From Brienomyrus brachyistius (Eukaryota; Chordata; Actinopteri; Osteoglossiformes; Mormyridae), in contig NC_064534.1 of NCBI RefSeq assembly GCF_023856365.1, positions 8,328,536 through 8,392,535 of the forward strand: a DNA stretch of 64,000 nt, written 5' to 3'. Each line of letters opens with the position of its first letter. Within the stretch, counting starts at the first letter, position 1. This document shows positions 1 through 12,176 of this stretch, one piece after another. The notes beneath the pieces are model-generated. The model was given only the letters and a program-made list of their open reading frames with translations, was not told the origin of the DNA and did not search any database. The position numbers were made by a program, and so were the translations under genes.

Positions 1-292
1 TATAACATCAAGTCAGGATGGTGTGGTGGTCTCCACCCTGGATCTAAAGCATGAGTTTGCATGTTCTTCCCGTGTTGTCGTGGGGTTTCCTCTGGGTTCC
101 TTGGTTTCTCCCTACAGTCCAAAACCATGTAAAGGTGAATTGGAGTTGCCAGACTGTCTGAAGGTGTGACTGTGTGTGTGTCCTGCGATTGGTTGGTGCC
201 CCATCCTGGGTTATTCCTTATATTGCACCTGTACTTTCCAGGATAGGCTCCAGACCCCCGTGACCTTGCAAACGAGTGTAGAAGGTGGATGG
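1..292 (+). repeat. Diverged SINE-family copy
   Basis: Contains the family landmarks GTTTGCATGTTCTTCCC, CAGTCCAAAA, GCCCCATCCTGGGTTATTCC, ATAGGCTCCAGACCCC and a GGATGGATG tail. It is more diverged than the young copies and is matched by 18478-18750. Confidence 0.65.
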
Positions 293-503
293 ATGCATTA
301 AATGAGATGATAACTATACCGAGTCACAGACTATAGTGTGTTTGTGTTCTGTACTGTCCTTTCAGTGAGTTGCCATGATTTACTGACTTCCAAAGCAGAA
401 ATAATTTGACTAAGTTAACGAACGAAGAACTGTGAATTTGGGAATGTCATCTAATTCCTATGATAGATGTCCCTCCACCCGCCAACGTTTAATTCTCTAG
501 TTA

Positions 504-575
504 TTTTGTGTGGCTCAGTGGGCTAAGCCTCTGTGCCTGTGATTGGGAAGTTGCCAGTTTGAGTCTGGGCAGAAT
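504..575 (+). repeat. tRNA-derived SINE head fragment
   Basis: TGTGGCTCAGTGGGCTAAGC resembles an A box region and CCAGTTTGAGTC a degenerate B box. The same head occurs, better preserved, at 20860. It is a SINE head, not a tRNA gene. Confidence 0.45.
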
Positions 576-1071
576 ATTCACATAGCTGTGGACCATGAGT
601 TTTTGTATATAACCTACCAGCTGGAACAATCTGTCATAATTCATCAAAAACTGAAAATTCCTGTAGATCAAGATGGGATAAAGGTGAAGACATCTACTGG
701 CATAGAAAGTAGTTCCTGTACTTCACTGATGTGTTGCTGAAGCATGATTATGCTGGGTGTAGCATCACAATAGCTCAACTTCATAAACGTAAGTTGCACA
801 TTGATACGGCTTCACTACTGCATCTTTATTGAACTGTAAAAACATACTGGGTTACATACCAACTAATAAGAAAACTTCACTAAAATTTCAGCCAGGAGAA
901 ACAGCCTCTTGGTAAATTGCTTTTTTCCAGTTATTTTTTTTCCCCAAGGCTGTGAATTGCATAACACATCATTTCTAGATGTTTTAAAAACATTTTGCTT
1001 ATAAAGTTTATTTATTTATTTAAAAGTTACCTAAAAAGTTACATTTATTTAAACTGAATAATAAACATCTA

Positions 1072-1193
1072 CTGCGATGGGCTGCCCCCCATCCTGGGTT
1101 GTTCCCTGCCTCGTGCCCATTGCTTCCGGGATAGGCTCCGGACCCCCCACGACCCAGTAGGACAAGCGGTTTAGAAAATGGATGGATGGATGG
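1072..1193 (+). mobile_element. 5'-truncated SINE with 12-bp target duplication
   Basis: Body from CTGCGATGGGCTG to the (GGAT)n tail, flanked by perfect AATAAACATCTA at 1060-1071 and 1194-1205. The duplication proves insertion by retroposition. Confidence 0.85.
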
Positions 1194-1211
1194 AATAAAC
1201 ATCTATTAATG

Positions 1212-1310
1212 CATATCAGGTTGTTCCCTGCCTCGTGCCCATAGCTTCCAGGGTAGACTCCAGACCCCCCCATAACCCCAGAGGGATAAGTGGTTTGGAA
1301 AATGGATGGA
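1212..1310 (+). repeat. SINE 3' fragment
   Basis: An older partial copy of the same SINE (GTTGTTCCCTGCCTCGTGCC ... GGAAAATGGATGGATG) lying directly downstream of the previous one. Confidence 0.7.
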
Positions 1311-1849
1311 TGATGTTATTTCCCTTTTGAACCGTTGAAACCTCCAAGAGGCACTGTCAACAACGCCCTCTCAAAAGACCAATGCTAGGATTCTCTAAAC
1401 ATTTTCCAGTCAAAACATCTAGAGAATCTGTAGTATGTTGATAGAGGTCATCATCCTGGACAGATTTTTATCACCTAAGAAAAGCAGTTTTTTTCACTTC
1501 TACTGTTTTTAAAGACATACCTAATGCTTTCATGCCAGGATTTTTCACCCACCCCTAACATTTCCATGGTTACCTCGTTCAAAATATTTAGAAGAGTATT
1601 ATCAAGATTTTCTTGTTGACCTACTAGTGTAGTAACTGCTAAAATAAGGTTTTCAACCCTGATACAATTACCACACTTAGTCTTGAGGCAAAGTTATTCA
1701 AGGCTAGAATGCAAATAATGTATTACTATCCATCTTCCAACTACTTACTGGTCTGGGTTTGGGGGACCTTCAGCCAATCACAAACATGGAGTAAGGTAGG
1801 AGTATGCCCTGGGTGGGATACTGGGACATGCTAATATATTAAAGGCATT

Positions 1850-3830
1850 GCATCTAGCTTGACAAGTAAATACTGACAAGTGAGTGATAAAAACGTCTTT
1901 GTCTAGATCAGTTTTTCTCAACCTGGTCCTTGAGGGGACCCCTAGATGTTCCACATTTCTGCTCTCACTCAGCTCCCTGCCAGACAGTCCACATTTTTGC
2001 TCCTTCTCAGCACATCGTCTATCTGCGGGTTCCCGATTGAGATATGCTGGGCTAGATGAACTTACTTCTCCAGTTTAATCACATCAGTCTAAGACGGTGG
2101 CGCTCCCAAAAGGACGCTGCTTTTGTCATTTATACTTACTGATTTATCAGCCTTTCACGTAGTTTGAACATTTGCAAAGGATCTGCAACTATACAGTGCA
2201 TACACAGCGGGTAAGAGCTTCTAAACATCGGAATGTTTGTGATTACTTAACCAACTGTTATGTTTCATATTTACAGTTGGTCTTGAATATCTTCATAACT
2301 AAAGGCACATGTCACTTTATACCACAGCCATCTTCACATTACGTACATCTGTATCTGTGTGGTATATATTTATATATAACTTCAAACATTCATGCAATTA
2401 ATATCGTACTTATTGCCTCATTTAGTCACCTTCCTTCTTTTTGTTGGCAGTATTACTCGGAGTTGCTTATTGCATTTTGTTGTATCTTTTGTGCGCAATG
2501 ACAATAAAGGCATTCTGTTGTATTCTACATGATGGCAAAAAAGTACAACCATATAAATCTATAGAGCGTTGAGTTTTGCTGACAGCAGAGGCATATCAGA
2601 GGCTCAGAGCAGTACATTTATAAGTGTGCACCTCACTGAGCGTCTCTCCAGGAGCCGGCATGTATCATCCTGGACCAAGAAGGCCCCAGCAAACCCACTT
2701 TCTCCAGCACTTGAAGCCAGTGCGACTGGCAGCTTACAGGGTAGCTAACTTTGGTCAGCTGGCTGGCGTGAGATATCCAGTTCGGGACAAGTCTGCACTC
2801 ACATACACACGCATCTACTTAAACTATTTAAATGATCTTGTACGCACGTGAAAGTAAGGTCATTTTAATTTTTTGCACAGGTCCCTTCAGAGGCTCTGTA
2901 CATTTGCATTATGACAAACCACTGTCATATTTTAGCGCATGACTCCACGTATCACATCTGAAACTGACAATAAAAGCTAATTTGACTTCTCTTTAAGACA
3001 TGTTACGAACTAAATGGGTATCCCACAAATACTCTGTATGGCAGATATGAACTGCATAAAGTTTATATGAAATTAAATTGATATATATTTATATTGATAT
3101 CAGAATTTGATATGTCTGGTATATGTACTGAGATATATACACTGAGATTCTTTCAGCAAATAGCAGGTCTGTGATGTATATGGACAATGCTAGTCTTTGC
3201 ATTTTACAGGTTAATGTTCTATACTCTTTATTACCTGTTAGCCTTATACAGACTTACTAGTTCTCAGCCAACACAGACACGTCCTCTTGAGGGGGCTGTA
3301 ATAAACCCCCAAGTCAAGAAGCTTAATCTAGATCCTTATGACTATGACTATACTAAGTTATATGCTTTGCCAAACTATCCATTTTGTATATAATTTAAGA
3401 GAAAATCCAGTGACTTCGTTCTTAATAAGTGGTCAGAAGCTATATGGATTGTACTGGCCAGCAGTTGCCTGTTTTCTAAAATTTTGTCTGAGTTCAGTTC
3501 GAATAAAGTTCCTATTTGTTTATAAGCCACACTGTGGATTGTCCTTGCCCATGCCTCTTGACTGTCCTAGGACATTTACTAAATTGTACTACAGCCTAGT
3601 ATATCACGTGTTATGATCACTTGTATAATTATTTTAAAATGAAATGGGTGTATACGTGATATTATGACACTTCAGGCTAATAACTCGAAATATAACACCT
3701 TCACTGAATACTAAATTCATTGTGTTCACAATAAAGCTAAATATTATATAACAAAAGTACAATATTTTAGGTTATTAACAAAATTAAAAAAACCCAAAGC
3801 AGGGTTTACTGTACGGGGTGGGGTGGGGCT
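1850..3830. other. About 2 kb present only in duplication unit 1
   Basis: Unit 2 passes directly from the match of 1850 to the match of 3830. The block has no gene I can support. A LINE-like 3' tail, GCAATGACAATAAAGGCATT, lies at about 2497-2516, so at least part is probably inserted retroelement sequence. A deletion in unit 2 is the alternative. Confidence 0.4.
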
Positions 3831-4168
3831 GACGGTAAAAGTTGTCGGTCGGAGGGGGCGGGCAGAGTTGCCAGGATACTGTCCCACGCCCTCGCCAGGA
3901 TCTGCCACTGATCACGACAGTAATTTCAGCATGAGCAATTTAACTTAAAGTAAAGAAGGTTTATCAGGAGTGGTTAAATGCAAAAAAAATTCTGACATCA
4001 CCGACGCATCACCTCCCGATTTACGCCCATCACGTTTCGCAACAATCCTAAGAAAGTGTCCGCTGAAAGTTCTCATTTACAACCAAGGAGGTCGGTGTCC
4101 CGCAGCCATTTCGTAGGTTACCCGTTTTACGGATTTTGATCTCGCCTAAATACTGTACTGCTGCTGCG

Positions 4169-4198
4169 ATGGCCTACGCAAAATACTGGATGTGGCTT
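4169..4198 (+). CDS. Exon 1 of calpastatin-like copy 1
   Basis: ATG plus nine codons encode MAYAKYWMWL, followed by the donor GTGAGT, so the intron is phase 0. The same exon and donor recur at 15353 with only the last two residues changed (MAYAKYWMSF). Flanking sequence is also shared between the copies, so conservation alone does not prove coding. Confidence 0.5.
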
Positions 4199-7100
4199 GT
4201 GAGTACTGACGGAAATTAAAAATGGAATTACAGTTACGGAATAAAAATATGATCCTTGAAATAAGTCCATCGAAAGCCAGCTGGTATATATTTCATCGTT
4301 TAAGTATTTATGTTATAAAAGTGTTTCAAGTTATTACCTAGAATGGTAAGATTGTCATGATGAAAACAGTGGTTTTGACCGAATAGTTCATTAATAATGA
4401 ATTGATCCTTTTTTTCTGAAGGTAAATTATGTTACACTATGTTTGGGACGCTGATTGTTTTAAATTAAGAGTTTCACTAACATTTCTTTCTTTTCACATT
4501 GTTTATATTCAAAATTGAAGAATATGTGTCCTGGTGATGTAGAGTAGCGCCTTTCAGTAATCATTGTCTGACATCCTTCTCTTTCTATAACAAAATGATC
4601 CGTAATGGTCCATTGCAGTGTTACAGCTGAAGCCAGTGGTCACGTGCGCGCATTTTAGAGGCGTCAGTGCTCCACATTTCGGGTTGCGGACCAAAAGCTG
4701 CAGGAAAGCAAGACAATGAACGCGGGACAATATAAATACAGTAATTGATGATATTTTACGATAAATATGATGCTGGACAAAATTGTGGAAACATTTCCAC
4801 TTTTTAGAGATTGCAGAAATTTATTCCAGTTACCCCAGTTGCTTATTTAATCATCCAATGTATGACAATTGTGACCATTCTTTGATTGCTTATAAACATT
4901 ACTGCCAGTATTTGTGTAGTAATTTTTAAACCGTAACTCCAAAATGCTAGATGTTTCCACAATTTTGGTCACTAGTGTACCAGAAATAACTTGAAACACA
5001 TTTTCACTGGCTTACAACAGAAAATTACACTAGTACAGAAAGATTCAAGCAAATAATTATAGTGTAAAAATGGCAACTAAATTTCATTCAACTGATAGGG
5101 GTTGAGTAAATGTAAGTGTTTAAAATCCAGTTCCGTACTCTCTATCATAACCATCTGTCTAAATTACAGACATTGTGATTAGTGCACTCATTGTACCAAA
5201 GTTTCCATTTTTGGTGTTTGGATGGTGGATGTAGCAATGCACTTTCAGGGCGTGCATCCACACCCAGAAAACAGGTTTATCTTGTTGAGGCTGTAGTCAT
5301 TAGTTTAGCTTGCCGCAGATTATGTAATGGTATTATTTTTGAAGCTGTTTGAAAACATTATCATAAAAATATGCTGTGGACAATGTTGTAGAAGGTGGTG
5401 GATTTATTATATATATATATATATATACACACACAGCATATATATATATATACACACACACACACCCACGCACACATAATTAACTAATTGCTGATGCTTG
5501 TGGATTACATCATGATATTTTTTTGTGCCAGTAAAGGATTTGCTCTGTAGTTGGATCAGAACATTGATGGTTTTTTAGGCATTTACTTCAGTTTCTGGCT
5601 TTACTTGTGTCGGTGAATCATGGGTAATGTATTTCAGCTCAATGCGATTGGCCCAGGGAGTAAGTTGAAGGTAACAATGGCAAGACAAATCTCCCCCAGA
5701 GGGCAGAAGAAACTTCGGCAGGAAGCAATGTTAGAGGGGGAAGCCCCTCCCCCTCTGATTGGCAAAGGGCAGGACAAGTTTATAGCCTTTTAGAACGGGG
5801 CAAATTCAGGCAGGTGGTGGGATGGCACCGTGGGTAGGTTGTTTAGGTCAGATGACAGGGTGGGACAGGGAGGTGGCAGGCAGGCAGAAACGCAGGTAAG
5901 GTTGGGCACGGAGAGGTTACTTCCTTGTATCTGAACCTCTGAGTGGTTCTTCATACCTTGTTTTGTAATATAGTACAGAAATATAGTCTAGCTTGATGGT
6001 GCTGTGTGTCACAGTCATGTTACATTCAAGACACGGTCCCTTATATTTCCTTCTGTTTCTATACTGCAGCAAACCCAGAACACAGCGCCCTATGACAGCA
6101 AAAGCCGACATCCAGTGGATGTTGTGTCTGTGGTAAGTATCCACCCCTGTTTGCCAGACTGTATTCACTGTGACTCACGCCCAGAATAGACAAAAAAACT
6201 AGACAACGTTCACTTATTTTGTCATTCGTGTTCAGGATCATAAATGTAACGCCAGTCAGGTCTTTGTTTTACACTTAATTTTGTGTGTAATTTTCACATT
6301 GTGGCAGGCAGGGAGCAACCTCATATCTTCGGTGTTTCACCTAGGTGTTCGGTTTAAGACACCCAGGTGTGGCAAGAAAAACAGAAAATGCTTTTTTATT
6401 TGATTCAGGGGAAAACAGAGAAATGGGGCAACAGGATTGAAATGTACGATGAATGTGTTGATGCAGAAATTCTTCTATAATTAAATATATTTGACGCTCC
6501 CTTTTCTGGAACATTACAAAATATGACTCATACAATTTTCATTGGCTTTCAAGTAAATCGGCTGAACTTCTACTACACCTTCAGCGGTTACTGTATCATC
6601 CTGGATGGTAGATATGGATCTGTGTCACTCACAAGATGAGAAAGTAGAGAGCAAGTTAGTTCTTGACGAAGTACCAAGGAAATGTCCCTCTGTAACTGTG
6701 GTGAGATAATTACACACAATGACGTGTCTGTAGATACTTTGACAGCTCAGTGCTTTTCATCATCCATGATATATTCCAGACCTGAGGATTACAGACCTGA
6801 GGATTTTACAGAGTTTGCATGTTCTCCCCATGTTGTCGTGGGGTTTCCTCCGGGTACTCCGGTTTCCCCCCACAGTCCAAAAATATGCTGAGGCTAATTG
6901 GAGTTACTAAATTGCCCATAGGTGTGCATGTGTGAGTGAATGGTGTGTGAGTGTGCCCTGCGATGGGCTGGCCCCCCATCCTGGGTTGTTCCCTGCCTCG
7001 TGCCCATTGCTTCCGGGATAGGCTCCGGACTCCCCACGACCCAGTAGGATAAGCGGTTTGGAAAATGGATGGATGGATTGATGGATTTTACAGACGGACT

Positions 7101-8751
7101 TTCCCTGGGTTAAGAATGTCCAACTCACAGACAACTCTTACTTACGAACAGACTACCATAATGCCTGTTATGGTTACAATGTAAGAGTTACAATGATTCA
7201 CAATAACAAACGCACGCACTACTTTGCGATGTTCAAGAAAGCGTTGCGTGGCTTCAGTGATTCGTTGGCTCAAGGTACAGTACAGTACCATATTTAATTA
7301 ATTTAATCATTACTGTGTAATTGTTATCGTAGTAACAATGTGCTGCATTATTATTTTTCCGATGGCTACAAATTTGACATAAAGACAGACCTAGGGAACA
7401 GATCTCATTCATAACCTCTATGGTCTGCTTGTATTTGTAATTTCAGAAGAAGAAGTAGGAGATTGCCACATCCCTTACATTATTTATCTATAGATATAGT
7501 CAGAATAATAGTAATACTGTTTCTAGTATTATCAAGCTATAATGCATTGAGTAGAGGCATTGATTGATTGCTTGGAGGATTGCAGTGGTTAGGGGAGGTG
7601 TGACTTTTCCACTGAGGTTGGGACTCAAACAGACACCCTTCCGATCCCAAACACAGAGACCTGTGAGCCACACTCCACGCTCATGGTACCATCTGACCAT
7701 GTTACCATGGTCACTTTGTGTAATGCTCTGAACCCATATAATTCCAGGGGCACTGACTGCTCTCTCACCCTCACTTGAATGTTATTTTGGACAAAAACGT
7801 CTGCTGAATGAATGCATCTAAATGTACTCAAGACAAAAAATACTTGTATTTGTAAGTATCCTGTGTTTGTGTACCTAGAGTCATTCGAAGTCCGTGTCTG
7901 CCTGCAGTAATTTCTCAAACACCCTGCCTTCTTCAAAGCCAGTGCCAACTATTATTGAGGTAAATAAATTACAGTGATCAAACATCTTTATAATGAAAAT
8001 ACAGATACACAGAATTTGAATTACATATATTAATAATTATAATAAATTGCCAAGTGAGTAAAATCAGTGGTACATGTATAGTACGATACAGTGTATGTTA
8101 AAATTATTACTAATTATTACTGAGTGAACAGAGATAAACTGTTGTACAGGTGTGATTTTTGTGACAAATTGGGACACTATAGAGTTGACTGTGTTATTGA
8201 TATAAATGTTGTTTTGGTGCGCAGGAAGGCATCATAAAAGCCGAGACAAGGTCGCGATTGGGTGAGAGGGACGACACTCTGCCTCCACATTACAGGACTC
8301 CAAAGGAGTCAGTACCTGTTGCACCAGTTCCTGTGGAAAACACGGTATTTTACTCTCCAGACAAACCATAATTCTCAGCTGAAATAGAGATCAAATCTTT
8401 GGTCACACTTCCAATTTATGACTAATCCTAGAGATTTTACTTATAACTGATAAGGAATGAACTGTACTTTGTTTTCTCTGTGCATTTAATTAATTGTATT
8501 CCTCTTATTGTAAAAATTAGTGAAAAATTTGCTTGGCCTTTTTGAAATTTTACTTGTTCGTTTTTCTTTTCATGGACCATTGTATTGAATATCCAGTAAG
8601 CTGGAAATAATTTAAGGTCACATCTGGATGACAGCAGAGGTTAAGTATGGAGGTATGAGTGGAATTGAACATGAATGTTTTTCCCTTTCAGCCTTCGATG
8701 GACTCTGAGACGGCTCTGGACATACTGACTGGAGACTTTATCCTTCCTTAG
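4169..8751 (+). CDS. Calpastatin-like mini-gene, copy 1 (four exons, 90 aa)
   Basis: Four exons (4169-4198, 6070-6132, 8225-8344, 8692-8751) are bounded by GT/AG sites and all join in phase 0, giving a 90-residue protein. Residues 1-10 start MAYAKYWM. Residues 32-71 hold LGERDDTLPPHYR, which closely matches calpastatin subdomain B (LG..D.TIPP.YR), the element that occupies the calpain active-site cleft. Residues 72-90 hold ALDILTGDF, resembling the C-type motif that contacts a calpain EF-hand domain; a TAG stop follows two codons later. No subdomain A was found. Known calpastatins carry several A-B-C units over hundreds of residues, so this is much shorter. The start was chosen because the same ATG exon with its donor is conserved in the second copy. 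A conserved AATAAA follows at 9327. Alternatives are missed exons of a larger cast gene or a transcribed relic. Family assignment is fairly sure; expression is not known. Confidence 0.6.
4768..4977. mobile_element. Tc1-type MITE, about 210 bp
   Basis: The ends are inverted repeats built around ACAAAATTGTGGAAACAT and its complement ATGTTTCCACAATTTTG, flanked by TA at 4766-4767 and 4978-4979. The interior is non-coding. It is absent from the equivalent part of unit 2. Confidence 0.65.
5408..5467. repeat. (TA)n/(CA)n microsatellite
   Basis: Alternating TA and CA runs in intron 1 of calpastatin-like copy 1. Confidence 0.9.
6070..6132 (+). CDS. Exon 2 of calpastatin-like copy 1
   Basis: A pyrimidine-rich acceptor ending CTGCAG precedes 63 bases that read QTQNTAPYDSKS, then nine more residues ending VDVVSV, and the donor GTAAGT follows. 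Both junctions are phase 0. The counterpart at 20156 is 60 bases, one codon shorter, so the length difference keeps the frame. No known motif is present; it would be a linker before the inhibitory segment. Confidence 0.55.
6813..7082 (+). mobile_element. 5'-truncated SINE with 12-bp target duplication
   Basis: Starts at GTTTGCATGTTCTCCCC and ends in GGATGGATTGAT. Flanks are GGATTTTACAGA at 6801-6812 and 7083-7094. It lies in intron 2 of calpastatin-like copy 1. Confidence 0.85.
7590..7835 (+). repeat. Dispersed repeat with SINE-type tail
   Basis: Ends in TTTTGGACAAAAACGTCTGC followed by TGAATGAATGC, the familiar fish SINE-type tail also seen at 38700 on the minus strand. It is duplicated in unit 2, where a further SINE interrupts it at 20852-21098. 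Confidence 0.5.
8225..8344 (+). CDS. Exon 3 of calpastatin-like copy 1 (subdomain B motif)
   Basis: This 120-base phase-0 exon lies between acceptor GCGCAG and donor GTATTT. It begins EGIIKAETRSRLGERDDTLP and continues PHYR. The GERDDT.PP.YR core matches the calpain-blocking B segment of calpastatin, with Leu where mammals usually have Ile. The remainder is a Pro/Val-rich linker. The exon is also found twice in copy 2. Confidence 0.7.
8692..8751 (+). CDS. Exon 4 (terminal) of calpastatin-like copy 1
   Basis: After the acceptor TTTCAG, 19 codons read PSMDSETALDILTGDFILP and then TAG. ALD.L.GDF resembles the ALSGDL/ALSSDF C-type motif that follows subdomain B in calpastatin repeats. The phase agrees with the previous exon. 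Confidence 0.55.
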   Translation, partial: PSMDSETALDILTGDFILP

Positions 8752-9326
8752 TTACCGCTGAGATCAGTTCCGCAGCACCTTGTTCCTGGCTGCATTTGTA
8801 CTGCTGTGGCATCAACAGGATCTCAGTATGATATTCGACTTGGCATGCTCCGCAAATCAAAAACATTGATTCGATCACTCAAGATTGCTCTCCAGAACTC
8901 CTGTGTACACAGACATCTGTAGGAATCACTAATGATGGTACCTCCAGTGACAGTCCTTTTCTGAAAGCTTGTTTTTAACATTGTCTCATTATCTGGGCAA
9001 CCGACAGCAAACACAAGATGAAAACTGAAATATACAGACAATGAGCATGTCTGGAAGATTGTAGTTTTATGGGCCATTGATTGATTGACTGCTGTAATAT
9101 TTGTCCAGTCAAATATACTGCGTTTGTAGGCCTCATGGCATCCATGTTCGTAATGATTGACAGTGGAACAAACACCAAGGAGTTTTCCAAGTACAGTAAT
9201 ACATACAATATCCTTTTTAACCAAAACACATGCAAGCATCTTTGGAATACCAATATATCAATCTTCAGAAATTCTTGTAACAAACTATAAACATAATCTG
9301 GTTGTAGGCATGAGGATTAATATGCT

Positions 9327-9332
9327 AATAAA
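9327..9332 (+). promoter_or_regulatory. Candidate polyadenylation signal for calpastatin-like copy 1
   Basis: AATAAA lies about 575 bases after the stop and is conserved at the equivalent place in copy 2 (22574-22579). Both lie in sequence shared between the two duplication units, so the conservation may be only by descent. Confidence 0.3.
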
Positions 9333-9660
9333 TGAATTGTGGTATAATTTTGTCTGTTGAGTCTTGTTATTTATAAGCTATGGGCTGCAATTTTGTCAAA
9401 CGATTAAAGGTAGCAGGGTTGGAACTTAAGAATTTTTTCTTCTAGCCAACTGGGCTAGTTCAGTAAAAATGCAGTCTGACATGGAATTATTTTTAACTAG
9501 CTAGTGGGGCCAGTGTTCAGTGTTTTGTACTCACACTTTGTCTAAATTACTTGCTTCAGGCAAGTGTGTAATTCTTAGTCCTGCTTCCCAGAGCCACAGC
9601 CTTCTTTTTTTTATTCCTTTTCAATTTCAGACAGATTGATCACCACACATGCCTGTGAGC

Positions 9661-11709
9661 AAACATTACTCATAGGCTTCTTGTAGTGCCTGTGCTTCAT
9701 GAACGCCACCAATGGGCATTGCTTGGTGTCTTTTGGGAACCTGCCTGCCTTTCCGCCGATTTAGAAAACTGAATGGAAATGTTAGGCAGGTGGAAGTGAG
9801 AGTTAGGCTTCATATCAGGGCTCTAGAAAAAACCAAGTGGCGAGACTCACATAGAGACCCAGTGTAAAAAATGGAGCAGAAATTTCCGGTCAACAATCCG
9901 GGTCACGGGGACAGTGAATAGTTCCAAACGCTGACATTCACGGCATTGAATCAAGCACATTTACATTGCTTATCTAGCGCTTTAAGCGTCATTGATAAAA
10001 TAACAGATTTTTTTTAACATTTAATGCATTAGCTTTCATTAGTATAGTAAATACTGTAGTGTTGTTTTTATATTATGGAATATTATTTAACATTGTACGA
10101 CAGTTACAGAATGTAATTCGTAGCATATTACCAAAAAGCAGGCTAAATACTCATGATGTAATGATTACAATGTAATGAATTATGTATCTGCACCTTATGT
10201 TAGCCTCAAAGCTTCTGTTGGCTATTTTATTTTAGCCCTGGTTATATGAATATCCACCTTAATTAGCTTTGCAGCTTACCGGACCCTGCAAACCTGAACT
10301 CTGACAAGCCTGCACTGTTCCACCCCAGGCAAAGGTGGCTTCAACAAGACTGGGCCCAAACAACCAGATCACCATATCAATGCATACACCTTAACCCACA
10401 CTGGGTGGCCAGAACCCCATAGCCAGATTGCCGTTGGAATGCCAGGCTGCCTGAAGACAGATACACATACTATACCCAAGTACAGGAAGCACCACCTCAG
10501 ATTACCACTAGGGACACATATACCCATGTTTGGTCTGGGGGCCTGAGAAGTGATAGATCAGCAATTTAGCAAGCCACACACAAAAGATCAACCCCTAAAA
10601 ATAATCAATCACAACATTTGGTCAGAAAATTTGATCTTCAAAGACATTCCATCACTTGATCTTCAATACCTAAGGAAGAACTTCAAATACAACGCCATTA
10701 AATTTGCATTTCACTCTTTCATTCTGGTTAATTTACTACAAATACAAACTTTCATATTGTGATTTTCACCAACAACGAATTTCCCAGAACATTTTTAGTG
10801 ACGACCACGACATCATAATGTATCGTTTCCATCAAGTTGAAGACGGAAGTCCTTTAGTAACCAGGGGTGGGGGAGGCATTCTGTCATCAGAGCTCCTACA
10901 TCGTGCTGCGTGAATTTCCATCTGTAATCAGATACTTCCCAAAGTTACTCTGTGTACATTCAGCTAAGATATGTAATTGTTAAACATATATAACATATAA
11001 TGAGTTTCTGTCTAGTAAAATGTATGTTTTCTTGTGTTAATTGTGAATAAATCTTGTTTTAACAAAGTGATCTGACTTTGCTGACTTCAGTATGTTTCCA
11101 ATAGATGGGGCTCATTTCTCTGGTCAGAGTGAAGCTGTCATTTTACTCGAATAAGTTGAAATCGCTACATATACATCTTGCAGCCTCTGAATTGTCTCCA
11201 TTTCCCTGGGACCTGATGCGACTGCCCAAGCTGAATTACGGTGAATACCAGCTCAGCCTCTGAGGCGCACGTAAGCTCATATACGGGAAATGCCGGCTGA
11301 GATCCTGAGGAGTTATATGAATCGCCGGCCCTGAATGGTCATCTAAGCGACAATGTGTAGCGATTCCTCAACCTATGAACTGAGCACTACGTAGCAGATC
11401 CACAGATCACACTGTCCGCCAAGGGGAATCTGATGTACTCCACCATCCAGGATAAATGGGAGTTCAGCAATAACAAGGAAAGCCCAGAAGTAACCTGAAT
11501 AACAGAAATGTCATGACTCTAAATAAGACTTTAGTTAAATTGGAGTCAGATAAGGTTTTACGTTGCTTTAAAGGGTAAGGTAACTTTTAGGTGCACTCAG
11601 AATGACCGACATGCCTTCAAAACCTTCGACTGTCCATTTGTATTTCATTGTTTGACCAGTGGGGGGCTCCCTACACCACTATGTTGAAGATCAAGCATAT
11701 TATCAATTC
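9661..11709. other. Unassigned sequence between duplication units
   Basis: I see no gene. 10260-10540 is lower in A+T than its surroundings and may be old retroelement, but no frame stays open with a recognisable domain. 11130-11500 is unique-looking and unassigned. Confidence 0.4.
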
Positions 11710-12163
11710 TGTAGCTAAGTAATGTGTAGCCAGCTGAAGCTGCCAAGATTTGGTACTGAAGAGAAGGGAATTGCCTGAGTTTGCCAAGAGTATTTAAAGT
11801 AGTTTAAAGTACTTAAAGGTGAGTATTTAAAGCAATCCAGTAGAGATGGTTGTGCCGCAATTGTGTTCAGTTGAGGGACCAAAAAAGTAAAAGAAATGAC
11901 TAACAACTTTATCACCTATGGATGTGGATCAAGGGAAGAAACAATGATAGTGAAGGGTTGAGGGAAGGATTATATTTAAGTGATGAGTCATTGTAAAAAG
12001 ATAAGAAAATGTATAAAAATCAGTGTAACCCAGCATAGGACAGACTCTCTTGCAAGGTGTCCAGTCTTGCTTGTAACTTTGTTGTTGAAATAAAGGCAGA
12101 ATCTGAATATCTGCACGATGTGGCTCCTGACTTCTGACTGGCAGGGAAGGACAAACCATAACA
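11710..12163 (+). repeat. LTR-like dispersed repeat, copy A
   Basis: Contains GTATAAAAATCAGTGTAA (TATA-like), then a short leader and AATAAAGG about 80 bases on, and ends ..CATAACA. The promoter-then-polyA spacing is typical of LTRs. A related copy lies at 13251-13580. No matching target duplication was found. Confidence 0.45.
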
Positions 12164-12176
12164 ATATGTGCTCAGA

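Larger units (their letters stand above)
167..9660 (+). repeat. Segmental duplication unit 1
   Basis: Long stretches align in the same order with 13563-22920: 167-480, 1326-1850, 3830-4700, the four exons, 7590-7960, and the tail to about 9660. The offset drifts between about 11.2 and 14.1 kb because each unit has its own insertions. Confidence 0.75.

Noticed and set aside
4614..4690. Possible extra exon after CATTGCAG in both duplication units
   Set aside because: Phase-0 reading meets TGA within four codons, and the conservation is explained by the segmental duplication.
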